Below, piece after piece: positions 8,066 through 16,529 of a DNA stretch of 64,000 bases (the stretch's first letter is position 1; each line of letters starts with the position of its first letter). This DNA comes from an uncultured Roseiflexaceae bacterium (lineage in GTDB: Bacteria > Chloroflexota > Chloroflexia > Chloroflexales > Roseiflexaceae). Made by a program: the position numbers and the translations under genes. Below the pieces are notes generated by a model. It saw nothing but the letters and a program-made list of their open reading frames with translations. It was not told where the DNA came from and searched no databases. The stretch is from positions 1 through 64,000 of the forward strand of contig CALKHR010000136.1 of the NCBI GenBank assembly GCA_937988885.1. Direction: 5' to 3'.

Positions 8066-9025
8066 ATGCAGATACAGCCCAATCCAATCGCCCAGATGCT
8101 TGCAACGCAGCCCTGCCTGGTGCTCGATGGTGCGCTTGCCACCGAGCTAGAACGGCGCGGCTGCGATCTGCACGACCCGCTCTGGTCGGCGAAGGTACTG
8201 ATCGAGCAGCCCGAACAGATTCGCGCCGTCCACGCCGATTACTTCGAGGCCGGTGCCGACATTGCGATTACCGCGAGCTACCAAGCCACCTTCGAGGGCT
8301 TCGCTGCTCGCGGCCTTAGCGCTGATACCGCCACCGAACTGCTGCGGCGCTCGGTGCAGTTGGCCTGCGAGGCCCGCGATGCCTACTGGTCGAACGTCGC
8401 GCACCAGCATTCGGGCCGCGCGCGACCGCTTGTGGCGGCATCGATCGGCCCATACGGCGCGTGGCTGCACGATGGTTCGGAGTATCGGGGCGATTACGGC
8501 CTCACGATCGAGCAACTAATCGCCTTTCATCGCCCTCGTATGGCCGTACTGGCCAACGCCGGAGCCGATCTGCTGGCCTGCGAGACCATCCCCAGCCTCG
8601 ATGAGGCCCGCGCCCTCGCACGCCTGCTGCGCGAGTTTCCCGATACCTACGCATGGATCAGCTTCAGCGCCCGCAACGGCTCCGAGATCAGCCACGGCGA
8701 GTTATTGGCCGACTGTTTGGCCGAACTCGACGACCATCCGCAGATCGTCGCGCTGGGTGTCAACTGCACCGCACCGCAACACATCGCCGCCTTGGTGGAA
8801 ACCGCCAGCGCCGTCACCACAAAGCCGATCGTGATCTACCCGAACTCGGGCGAAACCTACGATGCCGTTCACCAATGCTGGCTCGGCACCTCCAGCAGCG
8901 CCCATCTCACCACTCTCGCGCAACAGTGGTACGAACGGGGCGCACGGCTGATCGGCGGCTGCTGCCGTACCACTCCCGACGACATCCGCACCATCGCCGC
9001 CTGGCGCAATAGCCTGTCGCACTAG
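8066..9025 (+). CDS. mmuM: Homocysteine S-methyltransferase
   Basis: The enzyme transfers a methyl group from S-methylmethionine or S-adenosylmethionine to homocysteine to make methionine in the cytoplasm. The 319-residue form begins with DGALATELERRG, close to the family's DGGLATELE motif. It carries both zinc-ligand motifs, GVNC and GGCC (in LIGGCCRTTPDDI). It is a single-domain MmuM-like protein without the folate or cobalamin modules of MetH. The frame is open upstream to 7748, but that stretch overlaps the preceding gene in another frame. ATG 8066 gives the normal N-terminus; ATG 8045 is an alternative. One-carbon metabolism continues with glyA downstream. Confidence 0.9.
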   Translation: MQIQPNPIAQMLATQPCLVLDGALATELERRGCDLHDPLWSAKVLIEQPEQIRAVHADYFEAGADIAITASYQATFEGFAARGLSADTATELLRRSVQLACEARDAYWSNVAHQHSGRARPLVAASIGPYGAWLHDGSEYRGDYGLTIEQLIAFHRPRMAVLANAGADLLACETIPSLDEARALARLLREFPDTYAWISFSARNGSEISHGELLADCLAELDDHPQIVALGVNCTAPQHIAALVETASAVTTKPIVIYPNSGETYDAVHQCWLGTSSSAHLTTLAQQWYERGARLIGGCCRTTPDDIRTIAAWRNSLSH

Positions 9026-9032
9026 CGTGCAA

Positions 9033-9125
9033 CGCATCATGCAATCGGATTCGCCATCATCATCTGTATACAAATCAGATTTGCCATCATCATCTGTGTC
9101 ATCTGTGAAATCTGTGGATGAATCC
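9033..9125. repeat. Short tandem and dispersed repeat, CATCATCTGTG type
   Basis: Two 30-nt units share GCCATCATCATCTGT. They are followed by CATCTGTGAAATCTGTGGATGAATCCCC. The reverse complement of nearly the same string (ATCATCCACAGATTACACAGATGATG) occurs at 17985-18011, so this is a dispersed repeat. Confidence 0.6.
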
Positions 9126-9131
9126 CCAACA

Positions 9132-9160
9132 TTGACACAACCGCATAGCTTCCCTATAAT
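9132..9160 (+). promoter_or_regulatory. Consensus sigma-70 promoter for the glyA riboswitch transcript
   Basis: A perfect TTGACA (9132-9137) is spaced 17 nt from a perfect TATAAT (9155-9160). Predicted transcription starts near 9167, just before the riboswitch. Confidence 0.9.
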
Positions 9161-9183
9161 CTCCCGTAATTGAACCGTGATGA

Positions 9184-9258
9184 GTGACTGGCGAGGAACG
9201 TGGTCTAACCACGGGGAAGCTCTCACGCATAACCGAACACAGCCGCTCGCCTGGGCTG
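9184..9258 (+). ncRNA. ZTP (pfl motif) riboswitch upstream of glyA
   Basis: The element begins GTGACTGGCGAG. It then has a hairpin CGTGG-TCTAA-CCACG (9199-9213) followed directly by GGGGAAGC, and closes with CCGCTCGCCTGGGC. GGCGAG (9190-9195) pairs with CTCGCC (9247-9252). These are the conserved landmarks of the pfl RNA, which senses ZTP/ZMP when folate one-carbon units are short. glyA is a known gene of its regulon. Confidence 0.9.
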
Positions 9259-9259
9259 G

Positions 9260-9292
9260 GGCACCGACCGATCATGTCTGTGCCCTTTTTTG
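9260..9292 (+). terminator. Terminator of the ZTP riboswitch expression platform
   Basis: GGGCAC (9260-9265) pairs with GTGCCC (9281-9286), followed by TTTTTT. It lies between the aptamer and the glyA ribosome binding site, so ligand binding would act through antitermination. Confidence 0.85.
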
Positions 9293-9311
9293 TTGCACAT
9301 GGAGGAACGCA

Positions 9312-10832
9312 ATGACGTTCAACACCAACGCAACAAACGGCCAGTGGTTGGCGCGCTACCTAGAGCGTCACCAAGGCCAAGCGTTGCACTCGGGGGCAGT
9401 CGCCTTCTATGCGGCACTGGATCAAGTCGCTGCCGTCTCACCGACCGTTGCACAGGCCACGCTACAGGAGTTGCGCGACCAACGCCAGAACCTTAAGCTG
9501 ATCGCCAGTGAGAATTACAGCTCACTCGCGACCCAAATGGCCCATGCCAACTTGTTCACCGATAAGTACGCCGAAGGGTATCCTCAGCATCGTTTCTACG
9601 CGGGCTGCGACAATGTCGATACCATCGAGAGCGAGGCGGTGCGGCTTGCGTGCGAGTTGTTTGGTGCTGATCACGCCTATGTGCAGCCCCATTCCGGCGC
9701 CGATGCCAACCTCGTCGCCTTCCTATCCATCCTGGCGGCTAAGGTGCAGGCTCCCACGCTGGAGGCATTGGGCATCGATAACCCCGCCAACGCCACTCGC
9801 GAGCAGTGGCAGCAGGTGCGGGCTGCCTTCGGCAACCAGCGCCTCTTAGCGCTCGACTATTACTCGGGCGGGCATCTGACCCACGGCTATCGCTTCAACA
9901 TTTCGAGCCAGTTGTTCGATGTCTACACCTATAGCGTTGAGCAGAGCACTGGCTTGATCGACCTGGATCAACTGCGCAAGACCGCCCACGAGGTGCGTCC
10001 GCTGATTCTGCTGGCCGGATACAGCGCCTACCCCCGCAAACTCAACTTCGCCAAGATGCGCGAGATCGCCGATGAGGTTGGGGCCGTCTTTATGGTCGAT
10101 ATGGCGCATTTCGCGGGCTTGGTGGCTGGCAAAGTCTTTACTGGCGATTATGATCCCGTTCGCCATGCCCATATCGTCACCACCACCACGCATAAGACAT
10201 TGCGAGGACCGCGTGGCGGCATGGTGCTCTGCACCAAAGAGTTCGCGGAATGGGTCGATAAAGGCTGCCCGGCGATCTTGGGTGGGCCGTTACCGCACGT
10301 AATGGCCGCGAAAGCCGTGGCTCTGCGCGAGGCCAATACGCCAGCCTTCCGCGATTACGCTGCGCGGATCGTCGAAAATGCGCAGGCGCTCGCCGAGGCC
10401 GCGATCGACGAAGGGCTAGAGGTGCTGACGGGCGGCACCGATAATCACCTGCTGCTGATCAACGTGGCGAATAGCTTTGGCCTGACTGGTCGCCAGGCCG
10501 AAGCGGCTGTGCGCGAGTGTGGCATCACCTTGAACCGCAACTCTCTGCCGTTCGACCAGAACGGGCCGTGGTATACCAGCGGCTTGCGGATCGGCACGCC
10601 CGCGACCACCACACTAGGCATGGGCACCGCAGAGATGCGCGAGATCGCAGCAGTGCTCAAACTGGTGCTGGCCAATACGCGCCCGGCCACGGTGAGCGAG
10701 GGCCGCCGCCAGGGTGAGTTGAGCCGCGCCAAGTATGTGATTGACCCCAAGGCTGCCGAAGAGGCCAAAGCGCGCGTCCGAGCGCTACTTGCACGCTACC
10801 CGCTCTATCCCGAACTGGGCGATCTCGACTAG
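9312..10832 (+). CDS. glyA: Serine hydroxymethyltransferase
   Basis: This PLP enzyme interconverts serine plus tetrahydrofolate with glycine plus methylene-tetrahydrofolate, supplying one-carbon units. The 506-residue protein is longer than the usual 415-430 because of an N-terminal extension and an internal insertion. Family landmarks are NLKLIASENYSS, YAEGYPQHRFYAGCDNVD, the PLP lysine in TTTTHKTLRGPRGG, and IGTPATTTLGM near the end. ATG 9312 follows GGAGGAACGCA. An in-frame extension to 9177 would run through the riboswitch and is rejected. Regulation by ZTP is predicted from the leader. Confidence 0.96.
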   Translation: MTFNTNATNGQWLARYLERHQGQALHSGAVAFYAALDQVAAVSPTVAQATLQELRDQRQNLKLIASENYSSLATQMAHANLFTDKYAEGYPQHRFYAGCDNVDTIESEAVRLACELFGADHAYVQPHSGADANLVAFLSILAAKVQAPTLEALGIDNPANATREQWQQVRAAFGNQRLLALDYYSGGHLTHGYRFNISSQLFDVYTYSVEQSTGLIDLDQLRKTAHEVRPLILLAGYSAYPRKLNFAKMREIADEVGAVFMVDMAHFAGLVAGKVFTGDYDPVRHAHIVTTTTHKTLRGPRGGMVLCTKEFAEWVDKGCPAILGGPLPHVMAAKAVALREANTPAFRDYAARIVENAQALAEAAIDEGLEVLTGGTDNHLLLINVANSFGLTGRQAEAAVRECGITLNRNSLPFDQNGPWYTSGLRIGTPATTTLGMGTAEMREIAAVLKLVLANTRPATVSEGRRQGELSRAKYVIDPKAAEEAKARVRALLARYPLYPELGDLD

Positions 10833-10844
10833 TTTACAAAACCG

Positions 10845-10876
10845 AAGGGGTGCAACCGTGTGTTGCGCCCCTTGTT
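10845..10876. terminator. Hairpin terminator between glyA and the DUF1361 gene
   Basis: AAGGGGTGCAAC (10845-10856) pairs with GTTGCGCCCCTT (10862-10873) around a CGTGT loop, with one wobble. The genes on either side converge here. Confidence 0.75.
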
Positions 10877-10879
10877 CCG

Positions 10880-11572
10880 CTACCCCACCATCGTCCGCGA
10901 CCTCGGATGCGTGAACGCTACATAACACGCTAGCAGAAGCAGTGTGAACATCCCCGTCACTCCCACTGCCTGCACATGCTCCTGTGGGCGGCTGATGATT
11001 CGCAGAATGTTCATAAGCAACTCATCGGGATGTGTGAACACATTCCAACTGTTCCAGCGCTGAAACCGTCCCAAATACACGCCCAAACCATTCAACCCAA
11101 GCGTGATCGCAACGAATACCCAGCTTGCGATGCGCCCAACGTAGCTTGCGACGATCTCCTGCATGATTTGGATGGAGACAACCGCCAAGAAACAGCCGCA
11201 CAGCGCAAACAGCGCCAACATTCCCACATCGAACCAGAGCGGAATATACTCGCGTGGCCGCAGGTGCATCAGATCGGTCACGAGATACGTGGCGTTTGGT
11301 AGGAACAGCAGCCAAAACGCGCTCGGCAGCAACAGACGCCACCAGGCGCGCGGGTTGCGGTGGAGCTCAGCATCGGTCGCCAAGCTGAGGAGGTAGGGTA
11401 CCCACGCGAGGAACAGGTTCCAGAGCATAAAGCCGAAGGTCGCGCGCTCGCTCAGTTGCATACGCAGGTAGAGCATCAGGCAGGCCAAGCCGCTAGAGAG
11501 CGCTAGCCCATAGAACGCATGCTGGCGAAGGTGGCGGTGGAAGGCGAGCAGTCGTTCGAGCAAGTGCTGCAT
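10880..11572 (-). CDS. DUF1361 family integral membrane protein
   Basis: The 230-residue protein has about six or seven hydrophobic helices. It carries the DUF1361 signatures FLPNATYLVTDLMHL, WFDVGMLALFALCG and GLGVYLGRFQRWNSWN. The biochemical role of this family is not established. It is a stand-alone gene just downstream of uppS on the same strand, 60 bases away. Cotranscription with uppS is therefore possible, but no functional link is known. Confidence 0.85.
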   Translation of the reverse strand: MQHLLERLLAFHRHLRQHAFYGLALSSGLACLMLYLRMQLSERATFGFMLWNLFLAWVPYLLSLATDAELHRNPRAWWRLLLPSAFWLLFLPNATYLVTDLMHLRPREYIPLWFDVGMLALFALCGCFLAVVSIQIMQEIVASYVGRIASWVFVAITLGLNGLGVYLGRFQRWNSWNVFTHPDELLMNILRIISRPQEHVQAVGVTGMFTLLLLACYVAFTHPRSRTMVG

Positions 11573-11632
11573 TGAGTAACTATCCTTTCAGAGTGCTATC
11601 ACTGTGCTTATAGAGGGCAATACGCTATTGCA

Positions 11633-12340
11633 TTACGCCGATTGTGCGCCCACGCCACCGAAACGCCGCTCGCGTAGCGCGTAATGGTCGAGCGCTTGGC
11701 GCAGATGCTGCGGTCCGAAGTCGGGCCAGTAGACAGGCGTGCTCCAGAATTCGCTGTAGGCCGCCTGCCAGATCAGAAAGTTCGAGAGGCGCTGTTCGCC
11801 GCTGCTGCGAATAAGCAGATCCGGCTCGGGCAGGCCGTGCGTATCGAGGTAATGGGCGATGCTCTGCTCGTTGATGGCATCGGCGGCGAGGCCATCGGCG
11901 ATCATGCGGCGTAGTGCATCGACCAACTCGGCGCGACCGCCGTAATTCAGCGCCACCGACAGTGTGAGCCGTGTGTTTGCGGCGGTTCGCTCGGTGGCGG
12001 CGCGAATACGCTGCGCCAATGATGCTGGCAGCCCCTCCAAACGCCCTAAGTGCCGAATACGGATGCCTTGCTGATGCATGGTGTTGAGTTCGCGGTCGAT
12101 ATACTCGCCGAGTAGGCGCATCAGACCGCTGACTTCGGCCTTGGGACGCGACCAGTTCTCGCTGGAGAAGGCGTAGAGCGTGAGGTAGGGGATACCAAGA
12201 TCAACACATGTCTGCACAATGCGGCGCACATTCTCGGTGCCCGCCCGATGCCCCGCTAAACGCGGCAAACCGCGCTGGTTGGCCCAACGTCCGTTGCCAT
12301 CCATAATGATAGCGATGTGCTGTGGGAGTGCTACTGGCAT
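11633..12340 (-). CDS. uppS: Isoprenyl transferase (undecaprenyl diphosphate synthase)
   Basis: The enzyme condenses isopentenyl diphosphate onto farnesyl diphosphate in cis to make the C55 carrier for cell-wall and glycan synthesis. The 235-residue form has the catalytic IAIIMDGNGRWA motif near the N-terminus, GHRAG, LTLYAFSSENWSRP, ALNYGGRAELVDA and the C-terminal PDLLIRSSGEQRLSNFLIWQ signature. ATG 12340 follows AAAGGAGGAAC, an excellent ribosome binding site. The same frame runs open upstream to 12523, but the extra residues belong to an unrelated remnant and not to the enzyme. Confidence 0.96.
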   Translation of the reverse strand: MPVALPQHIAIIMDGNGRWANQRGLPRLAGHRAGTENVRRIVQTCVDLGIPYLTLYAFSSENWSRPKAEVSGLMRLLGEYIDRELNTMHQQGIRIRHLGRLEGLPASLAQRIRAATERTAANTRLTLSVALNYGGRAELVDALRRMIADGLAADAINEQSIAHYLDTHGLPEPDLLIRSSGEQRLSNFLIWQAAYSEFWSTPVYWPDFGPQHLRQALDHYALRERRFGGVGAQSA

Positions 12341-12526
12341 ATCCGTTCCTCCTTTCGGCAGGTATTGTCGATGTCGGCGGTAGTGGTTGGCTAACTCGTA
12401 GGCGCGATAGGCCGAAGTGATGTACACTTGAAACACAACCAGATCTGGCTGATCGTCCAAGCTCAGCGGTTCAATGTGTTCATCCTGAAGTTCGAGCCGA
12501 TCTTCGTCGTTCTCCCGTTCCAATGC
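12341..12526 (-). pseudogene. Fragment resembling a B12-binding radical SAM N-terminal domain
   Basis: About 60 codons in frame with uppS encode DEHIEPLSLDDQPDLVVFQ followed by VYITSAYRAYELANHYRR. From memory of the family, this closely resembles the N-terminal cobalamin-binding domain of class B radical SAM proteins (pattern DENIEP...DLVG...ITSAYRAYELADRYR.RG). The fragment stops at the point where that domain would continue into its GG..H..T loop. A stop codon lies directly upstream in this frame. It looks like the remains of a decayed gene. Confidence 0.45.
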
Positions 12527-12819
12527 GGTTTGGGGCCGTCATCGTGAGCGCATACGCTATAACCGACTGAGCGTAGCGTCCTGCCGACGGACGTTTGGCA
12601 TGGGATTGGGCTTCTTTCCCAAAACCACAACACAACACCAAAAACTATCACTGCGTTCAGTCAGTCTTTTGGCATAGCGCGAACACAAACACGCTGCCAG
12701 CGTAGCCGATCTGCTATATCGATGCGATGGGTTGAGTGCGATGCCTAGCGCACTTGAGTGCTTGCTGAGGATAGAACTTCTTTGTTAGCCTAGCTTGAAT
12801 AGCGCGCTAGGAGTATGTA
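12527..12819. other. Intergenic region upstream of the hydrolase operon
   Basis: About 290 bases separate the divergent radical-SAM remnant and the alpha/beta hydrolase gene. No gene is supported. GCTAGGAG just before ATG 12820 supplies the ribosome binding site. No good promoter match was found. Confidence 0.5.
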
Positions 12820-13635
12820 ATGCGGTGGATGCGTCTTATGCTTGTTGCGCTTGCGACGATCGTTGTGTTGTATTCGTCACTCTGTTGGTGGCTTTACGTG
12901 AACCAGGAGCGCATGCTGTTTCATCCGCGTGGCCTGGCGCGCGACTATGATTACGGCTTTCAAGCTCCATTCGACGAAGTGTTCATCCCTGTCGAGGGCG
13001 CGACGCTCGCTGCCGTGCACTTCCGCGTCCCTAACCCGCGAGGTGTGGTGCTGTTTCTGCACGGTAACGGCGAAACGCTGCTCTCCGCCGAGTATTCGGG
13101 CCTGCCGTTTATGAATCAGGGCTACGATGTGGTCGCTGTCGATTATCGGGGCTACGGGAAGAGCGACGGGAAGATCGATGGTGAGGCGCAACTGCTCGAT
13201 GATATGCGGGCGGTGCTCGCTTTCGTGCGCTCGCGCTATCCCGACGAACAGATTGTGCTGTATGGGCGCTCGATAGGCTCGGGCTTGGCGATCAAACTGG
13301 CTGCTGAGTCGTCGCCGCGCTTGCTGATCGTGGAGGCAGCGTACTTTAGCATGAGCGATTTGGTTGCTCAGAAGATGCCTGCAGCGCCGCGCTTCTTGCT
13401 GCGCTACCCACTGCGTAGCGACCAGTGGATCGGCGATGTGCGCAGCCCGATCGTGCTGTTCCACGGCACCGACGACGAGTTGATACCCTACGATTCGAGT
13501 GTGCGCCTCGCTGCGCTAATCCGTGGACCGCATGAACTGGTGACGGTGCAGGGTGGGCGGCACGCGAATATCCCTTCATTCCCGATTTACGAACAGACAT
13601 TGGAGCGCGTTCTGCGCGATGGGGTAAGGCCATGA
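12820..13635 (+). CDS. Membrane-anchored alpha/beta hydrolase (BEM46/S33-like)
   Basis: The 271-residue protein has an N-terminal hydrophobic helix (about residues 5-27). An alpha/beta hydrolase fold follows, with the oxyanion segment FLHGNGE, nucleophile serine in LYGRSIGSG, acid in LFHGTDDELIPYD and histidine in QGGRHANI. These features match the BEM46/ABHD13-like group of membrane-tethered serine hydrolases. Its substrate is unknown. The stop codon overlaps the start of the response regulator gene (ATGA), so the hydrolase, regulator and kinase form one operon and the hydrolase may be an output or input of the signalling pair. Confidence 0.85.
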   Translation: MRWMRLMLVALATIVVLYSSLCWWLYVNQERMLFHPRGLARDYDYGFQAPFDEVFIPVEGATLAAVHFRVPNPRGVVLFLHGNGETLLSAEYSGLPFMNQGYDVVAVDYRGYGKSDGKIDGEAQLLDDMRAVLAFVRSRYPDEQIVLYGRSIGSGLAIKLAAESSPRLLIVEAAYFSMSDLVAQKMPAAPRFLLRYPLRSDQWIGDVRSPIVLFHGTDDELIPYDSSVRLAALIRGPHELVTVQGGRHANIPSFPIYEQTLERVLRDGVRP

Positions 13636-14372
13636 TTTCGTTGTTGGTGGTCGAGGACAATCACAATCTGCGCCCAGCGCTGGCGGCGGGCCTCCAGGCC
13701 ACGCAGGCGGTGCGGGTGGTGCATAGCTGCGCGAGTGGCGAGGAAGCGTTAAGTTTTTGCTGTGATTCCCCGCCCGAAGCGGTGTTGATGGATGTGCAGC
13801 TAGAGGGCGAGATGAACGGCATCGCTGCGGCGGTCGCGATCCGGCGTGAACTGCCCCGTTTGCCGATCGTGTTCTACTCGATTCAGGATGACGATGATTA
13901 TTATCGGGCGTTCCAGCGCTCGGGCATTCTGAGCCACTACGCCTATGTGCGGAAATCGAACTATTTGCTGCCGCAACTGATCGTGCCACTGATTCGCGAT
14001 GCGGTGGCCGGACGCAGTTTCATCGATCCCGAGATCGAGTCGCGGGTGCAGGAGGTTCGCCAGAAGGATGAGCAATCGCCGATGGCGCTGTTGGAGCCGA
14101 ACGAGCAGGCGGTGGCGCGTCTGTTGGCGCTGGGCTTGAGCAACGAGCAGATCGCGGCGCGTTTGGGTGTGCGCGATAAACGCAGCGTCAGCCGCACGAA
14201 CGGTCAGATCTACACGGCCTGGGGCTTGAACGACAGCACGACCGATGAGAAGGTGGCGCGCACCCGTGCGGCCCTGATTATGCGCTACGGTCGGCTGCTG
14301 TCGTGGAATGAGCGGGGCGATTGCTTCGCCCTCGATTCGCGTGGCGAGTGGGTGCCGTTCGAGTTGACGTGA
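13632..14372 (+). CDS. Response regulator with C-terminal HTH
   Basis: The N-terminal receiver domain (about residues 1-125) has acidic residues E8/D9, phosphoacceptor D54 in VLMDVQ, S83 and K108. After a linker, residues about 150-215 form a helix-turn-helix-like segment (EQAVARLLALGLSNEQIAARLGV) related to LuxR/sigma-region-4 types, though divergent. The C-terminal tail ends in a short WNERGDCFALDSRGEWVPFE strand-rich segment of unknown role. The start overlaps the hydrolase stop by ATGA. It probably regulates transcription under control of the adjacent histidine kinase. Confidence 0.85.
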   Translation: MISLLVVEDNHNLRPALAAGLQATQAVRVVHSCASGEEALSFCCDSPPEAVLMDVQLEGEMNGIAAAVAIRRELPRLPIVFYSIQDDDDYYRAFQRSGILSHYAYVRKSNYLLPQLIVPLIRDAVAGRSFIDPEIESRVQEVRQKDEQSPMALLEPNEQAVARLLALGLSNEQIAARLGVRDKRSVSRTNGQIYTAWGLNDSTTDEKVARTRAALIMRYGRLLSWNERGDCFALDSRGEWVPFELT

Positions 14373-14402
14373 TGCAAGCTCGTGCTGCGATTGGGTAAAG
14401 CG

Positions 14403-16529
14403 ATGTACTGGCTCTTACTGCTCGATTGGGCGCTGATCGCCGTTTCGTTCTTCAATACGATCGTTCTGATCTGGCTTGGGCTGACAGTGCTGTTGAATGC
14501 GGACCGTCGGCATTGGGGAACGTGGGCGGCGGGGATCGGCTTCTTATCGTGTGGCGCCTTCTTCATCGGGCATACCGCGATTGTGGGGCGAGTGATCGGC
14601 ACGTTCGAGTCGGAAATGGCGCTGTGGTGGCCGATCAGTTGGTTGTTAGTGGTGGGCGCGCCTTATCTGTGGTACGTGGTGATGCTGGCGTACACCGGTG
14701 TGCTGGAGGCGGGCCGACATCGGGGTTGGTTGAGCGTTGTGACGGTGCTCGGCGTCGCAGCAGTAGCATTATTGAGGCTGAGCGAGCCGTTACCCACCTA
14801 CGAGGCGATCATCGAGCGTGAGCCATTGCGGATCTTCTCGCTGTTCGGCGTGCCAGTGGTGGTGTTAGTCTATCCGCTCTACAGCGTGCTCTGTTTCCTG
14901 CTGGCGTTACTGGCATTGCGCACCCCGGCAGCTTCCGGGCGCTTTATGGGCGATCTTGCGCGTCGGCGCGCGCGGCCCTGGCTGATGTGGGCATCGCTGG
15001 TGCTGTTGGCAGTCAGCCTATTGATCGCGGCGGCAGCGGCGTGGTTCCTGGTGGGTGTGCAGTCACGTCCCAGTTCGCTCACGGCGCTGCGCATGTTGCC
15101 GCCATTGATGGGCTTCGATGTGCTGATCTCGGCACTGCTCAGCGTTGCGGTGGTGTTCACGGGCCAGGCGATCGTCTCATACGAGATTTTCACGGGCACA
15201 GCGCTGCCTCGGGGCGGCTTGCTGCGCTTCTGGCGGCAGAGTTTGATCGTTGCGGCAGGCTATAGCGCGCTGATCGCGATGATGCTGAGTATTCCGCCGT
15301 TCGTCGATTTTGACCCCATCTACCGACTGTTGCTAGCTACTGTGTTAATGGCGGGTGTGCTGGTGTTGTTGACCTGGCGTACCTACACCGAACGAGAGCG
15401 CGATATGGATCGACTGCGCCCATTCCTGGCGAGCCAGCACATCTATGAACAACTGTTGAAGCCCACCGCGCCGCCGGATCTCGATGTGGGCGCGCTGTTT
15501 CGAGCGCTGGGGCACGATGTTTTGGGCGCGAAGGTGGGGCATTTGGCGGCGCTCGGGCCGCTTGCGCCGTTAATGGGGCCGAGTCTGAGTTTTGCGAATG
15601 GCGTAAACGCACCGCCAACACCGTCCTTGGCGGCGCTGACTGAACTGGCAGCGCAGTTTCAATCGCCGCATGTGATCTGTGTCCCGCTTGATCCGGCGCA
15701 GTATGGCGGTGCGGTGTGGGCGATCCCGTTGTGGAGCGAACGGGGCTTGATCGGGGTGATGCTGTTGGGCGAGAAGCGCGACGGTGGGCTGTATACGCAG
15801 GAGGAGATCGAGATCGCGCGGGCCGGCGGCGAGCGCTTGATCGACACGCAGGCCAGTGCAGAGATGGCGCGCCGCCTGATGGCCTTGCAGCGGCAACGTC
15901 TGGCGGCGAGTCAGGTCGTTGATCGGCGGGCGCGGCGCGTGCTACACGATGATGTCCTGCCGCGCTTGCACACGGCGATGCTGCAACTAAGCGCGAGCAC
16001 CACGCCCGAGGCCACCGAGGTGATGAACACGCTGGCGGATCTGCATCGGCAGATCGCGAACCTGCTTCAGAGCATGCCAACGACTGCAGCGCCGGAGGTG
16101 ACGCGGCTGGGCTTGGTTGGTGCGCTGCGTCGCGCCGTCGATGGCGACCTTGCCAATGCGTTCGATGGTGTGCAGTGGCACATCGCCAGCGATGCGGAGC
16201 AGCGTGCGCAATCGTTGTCGGCGTTGCAGTCCGAGGTGTTGTTCTACGCGGCCTGCGAGGCCATCCGCAATGCGGCGCGCTACGGGCGCGATGGTGATCC
16301 GGGGCGGCGGCTTCACCTGAGCATCAAGCTAGAGGAGCATCAGGGCCTGCGCCTGATGATCGAAGATGATGGTGTGGGCATGGGCGCGGCGCACAGTTCT
16401 AGCGCGGGCAGTGGCCAGGGCTTGGGGCTACACACCACGATGATGGCGGTGATCGGCGGCACGCTCACCACCGAGAGCGCGCCGAACCGCTTCACCCGCG
16501 TGACGTTGGCGGTGCCTGAAGGCGCCTAA
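14403..16529 (+). CDS. Multi-pass membrane sensor histidine kinase
   Basis: The N-terminal half (about residues 1-330) holds eight to ten hydrophobic helices, consistent with a 7TM/MASE-like sensor. A GAF-like region spans about residues 360-480. The dimerisation/phosphoacceptor helix has RRVLHDDVLPRLHTAM, a HisKA_3/7TM-type H-box, and the ATPase domain shows NAARYG (N box), DDGVGMG (G1) and GSGQGLGLHT (G2). It should phosphorylate the upstream response regulator. ATG 14403 is used here; GTG 14382 in the same frame is possible. It is the last gene of the operon and its stop overlaps the convergent gene by 4 nt. Confidence 0.88.
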   Translation: MYWLLLLDWALIAVSFFNTIVLIWLGLTVLLNADRRHWGTWAAGIGFLSCGAFFIGHTAIVGRVIGTFESEMALWWPISWLLVVGAPYLWYVVMLAYTGVLEAGRHRGWLSVVTVLGVAAVALLRLSEPLPTYEAIIEREPLRIFSLFGVPVVVLVYPLYSVLCFLLALLALRTPAASGRFMGDLARRRARPWLMWASLVLLAVSLLIAAAAAWFLVGVQSRPSSLTALRMLPPLMGFDVLISALLSVAVVFTGQAIVSYEIFTGTALPRGGLLRFWRQSLIVAAGYSALIAMMLSIPPFVDFDPIYRLLLATVLMAGVLVLLTWRTYTERERDMDRLRPFLASQHIYEQLLKPTAPPDLDVGALFRALGHDVLGAKVGHLAALGPLAPLMGPSLSFANGVNAPPTPSLAALTELAAQFQSPHVICVPLDPAQYGGAVWAIPLWSERGLIGVMLLGEKRDGGLYTQEEIEIARAGGERLIDTQASAEMARRLMALQRQRLAASQVVDRRARRVLHDDVLPRLHTAMLQLSASTTPEATEVMNTLADLHRQIANLLQSMPTTAAPEVTRLGLVGALRRAVDGDLANAFDGVQWHIASDAEQRAQSLSALQSEVLFYAACEAIRNAARYGRDGDPGRRLHLSIKLEEHQGLRLMIEDDGVGMGAAHSSSAGSGQGLGLHTTMMAVIGGTLTTESAPNRFTRVTLAVPEGA

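Noticed and set aside
9177..9311. In-frame N-terminal extension of GlyA
   Set aside because: It would run through the ZTP riboswitch and its terminator; ATG 9312 has a strong ribosome binding site.
12463..12651. Minus-strand 62-codon frame upstream of uppS
   Set aside because: It overlaps the radical-SAM-like fragment in a different frame and has no recognisable features.
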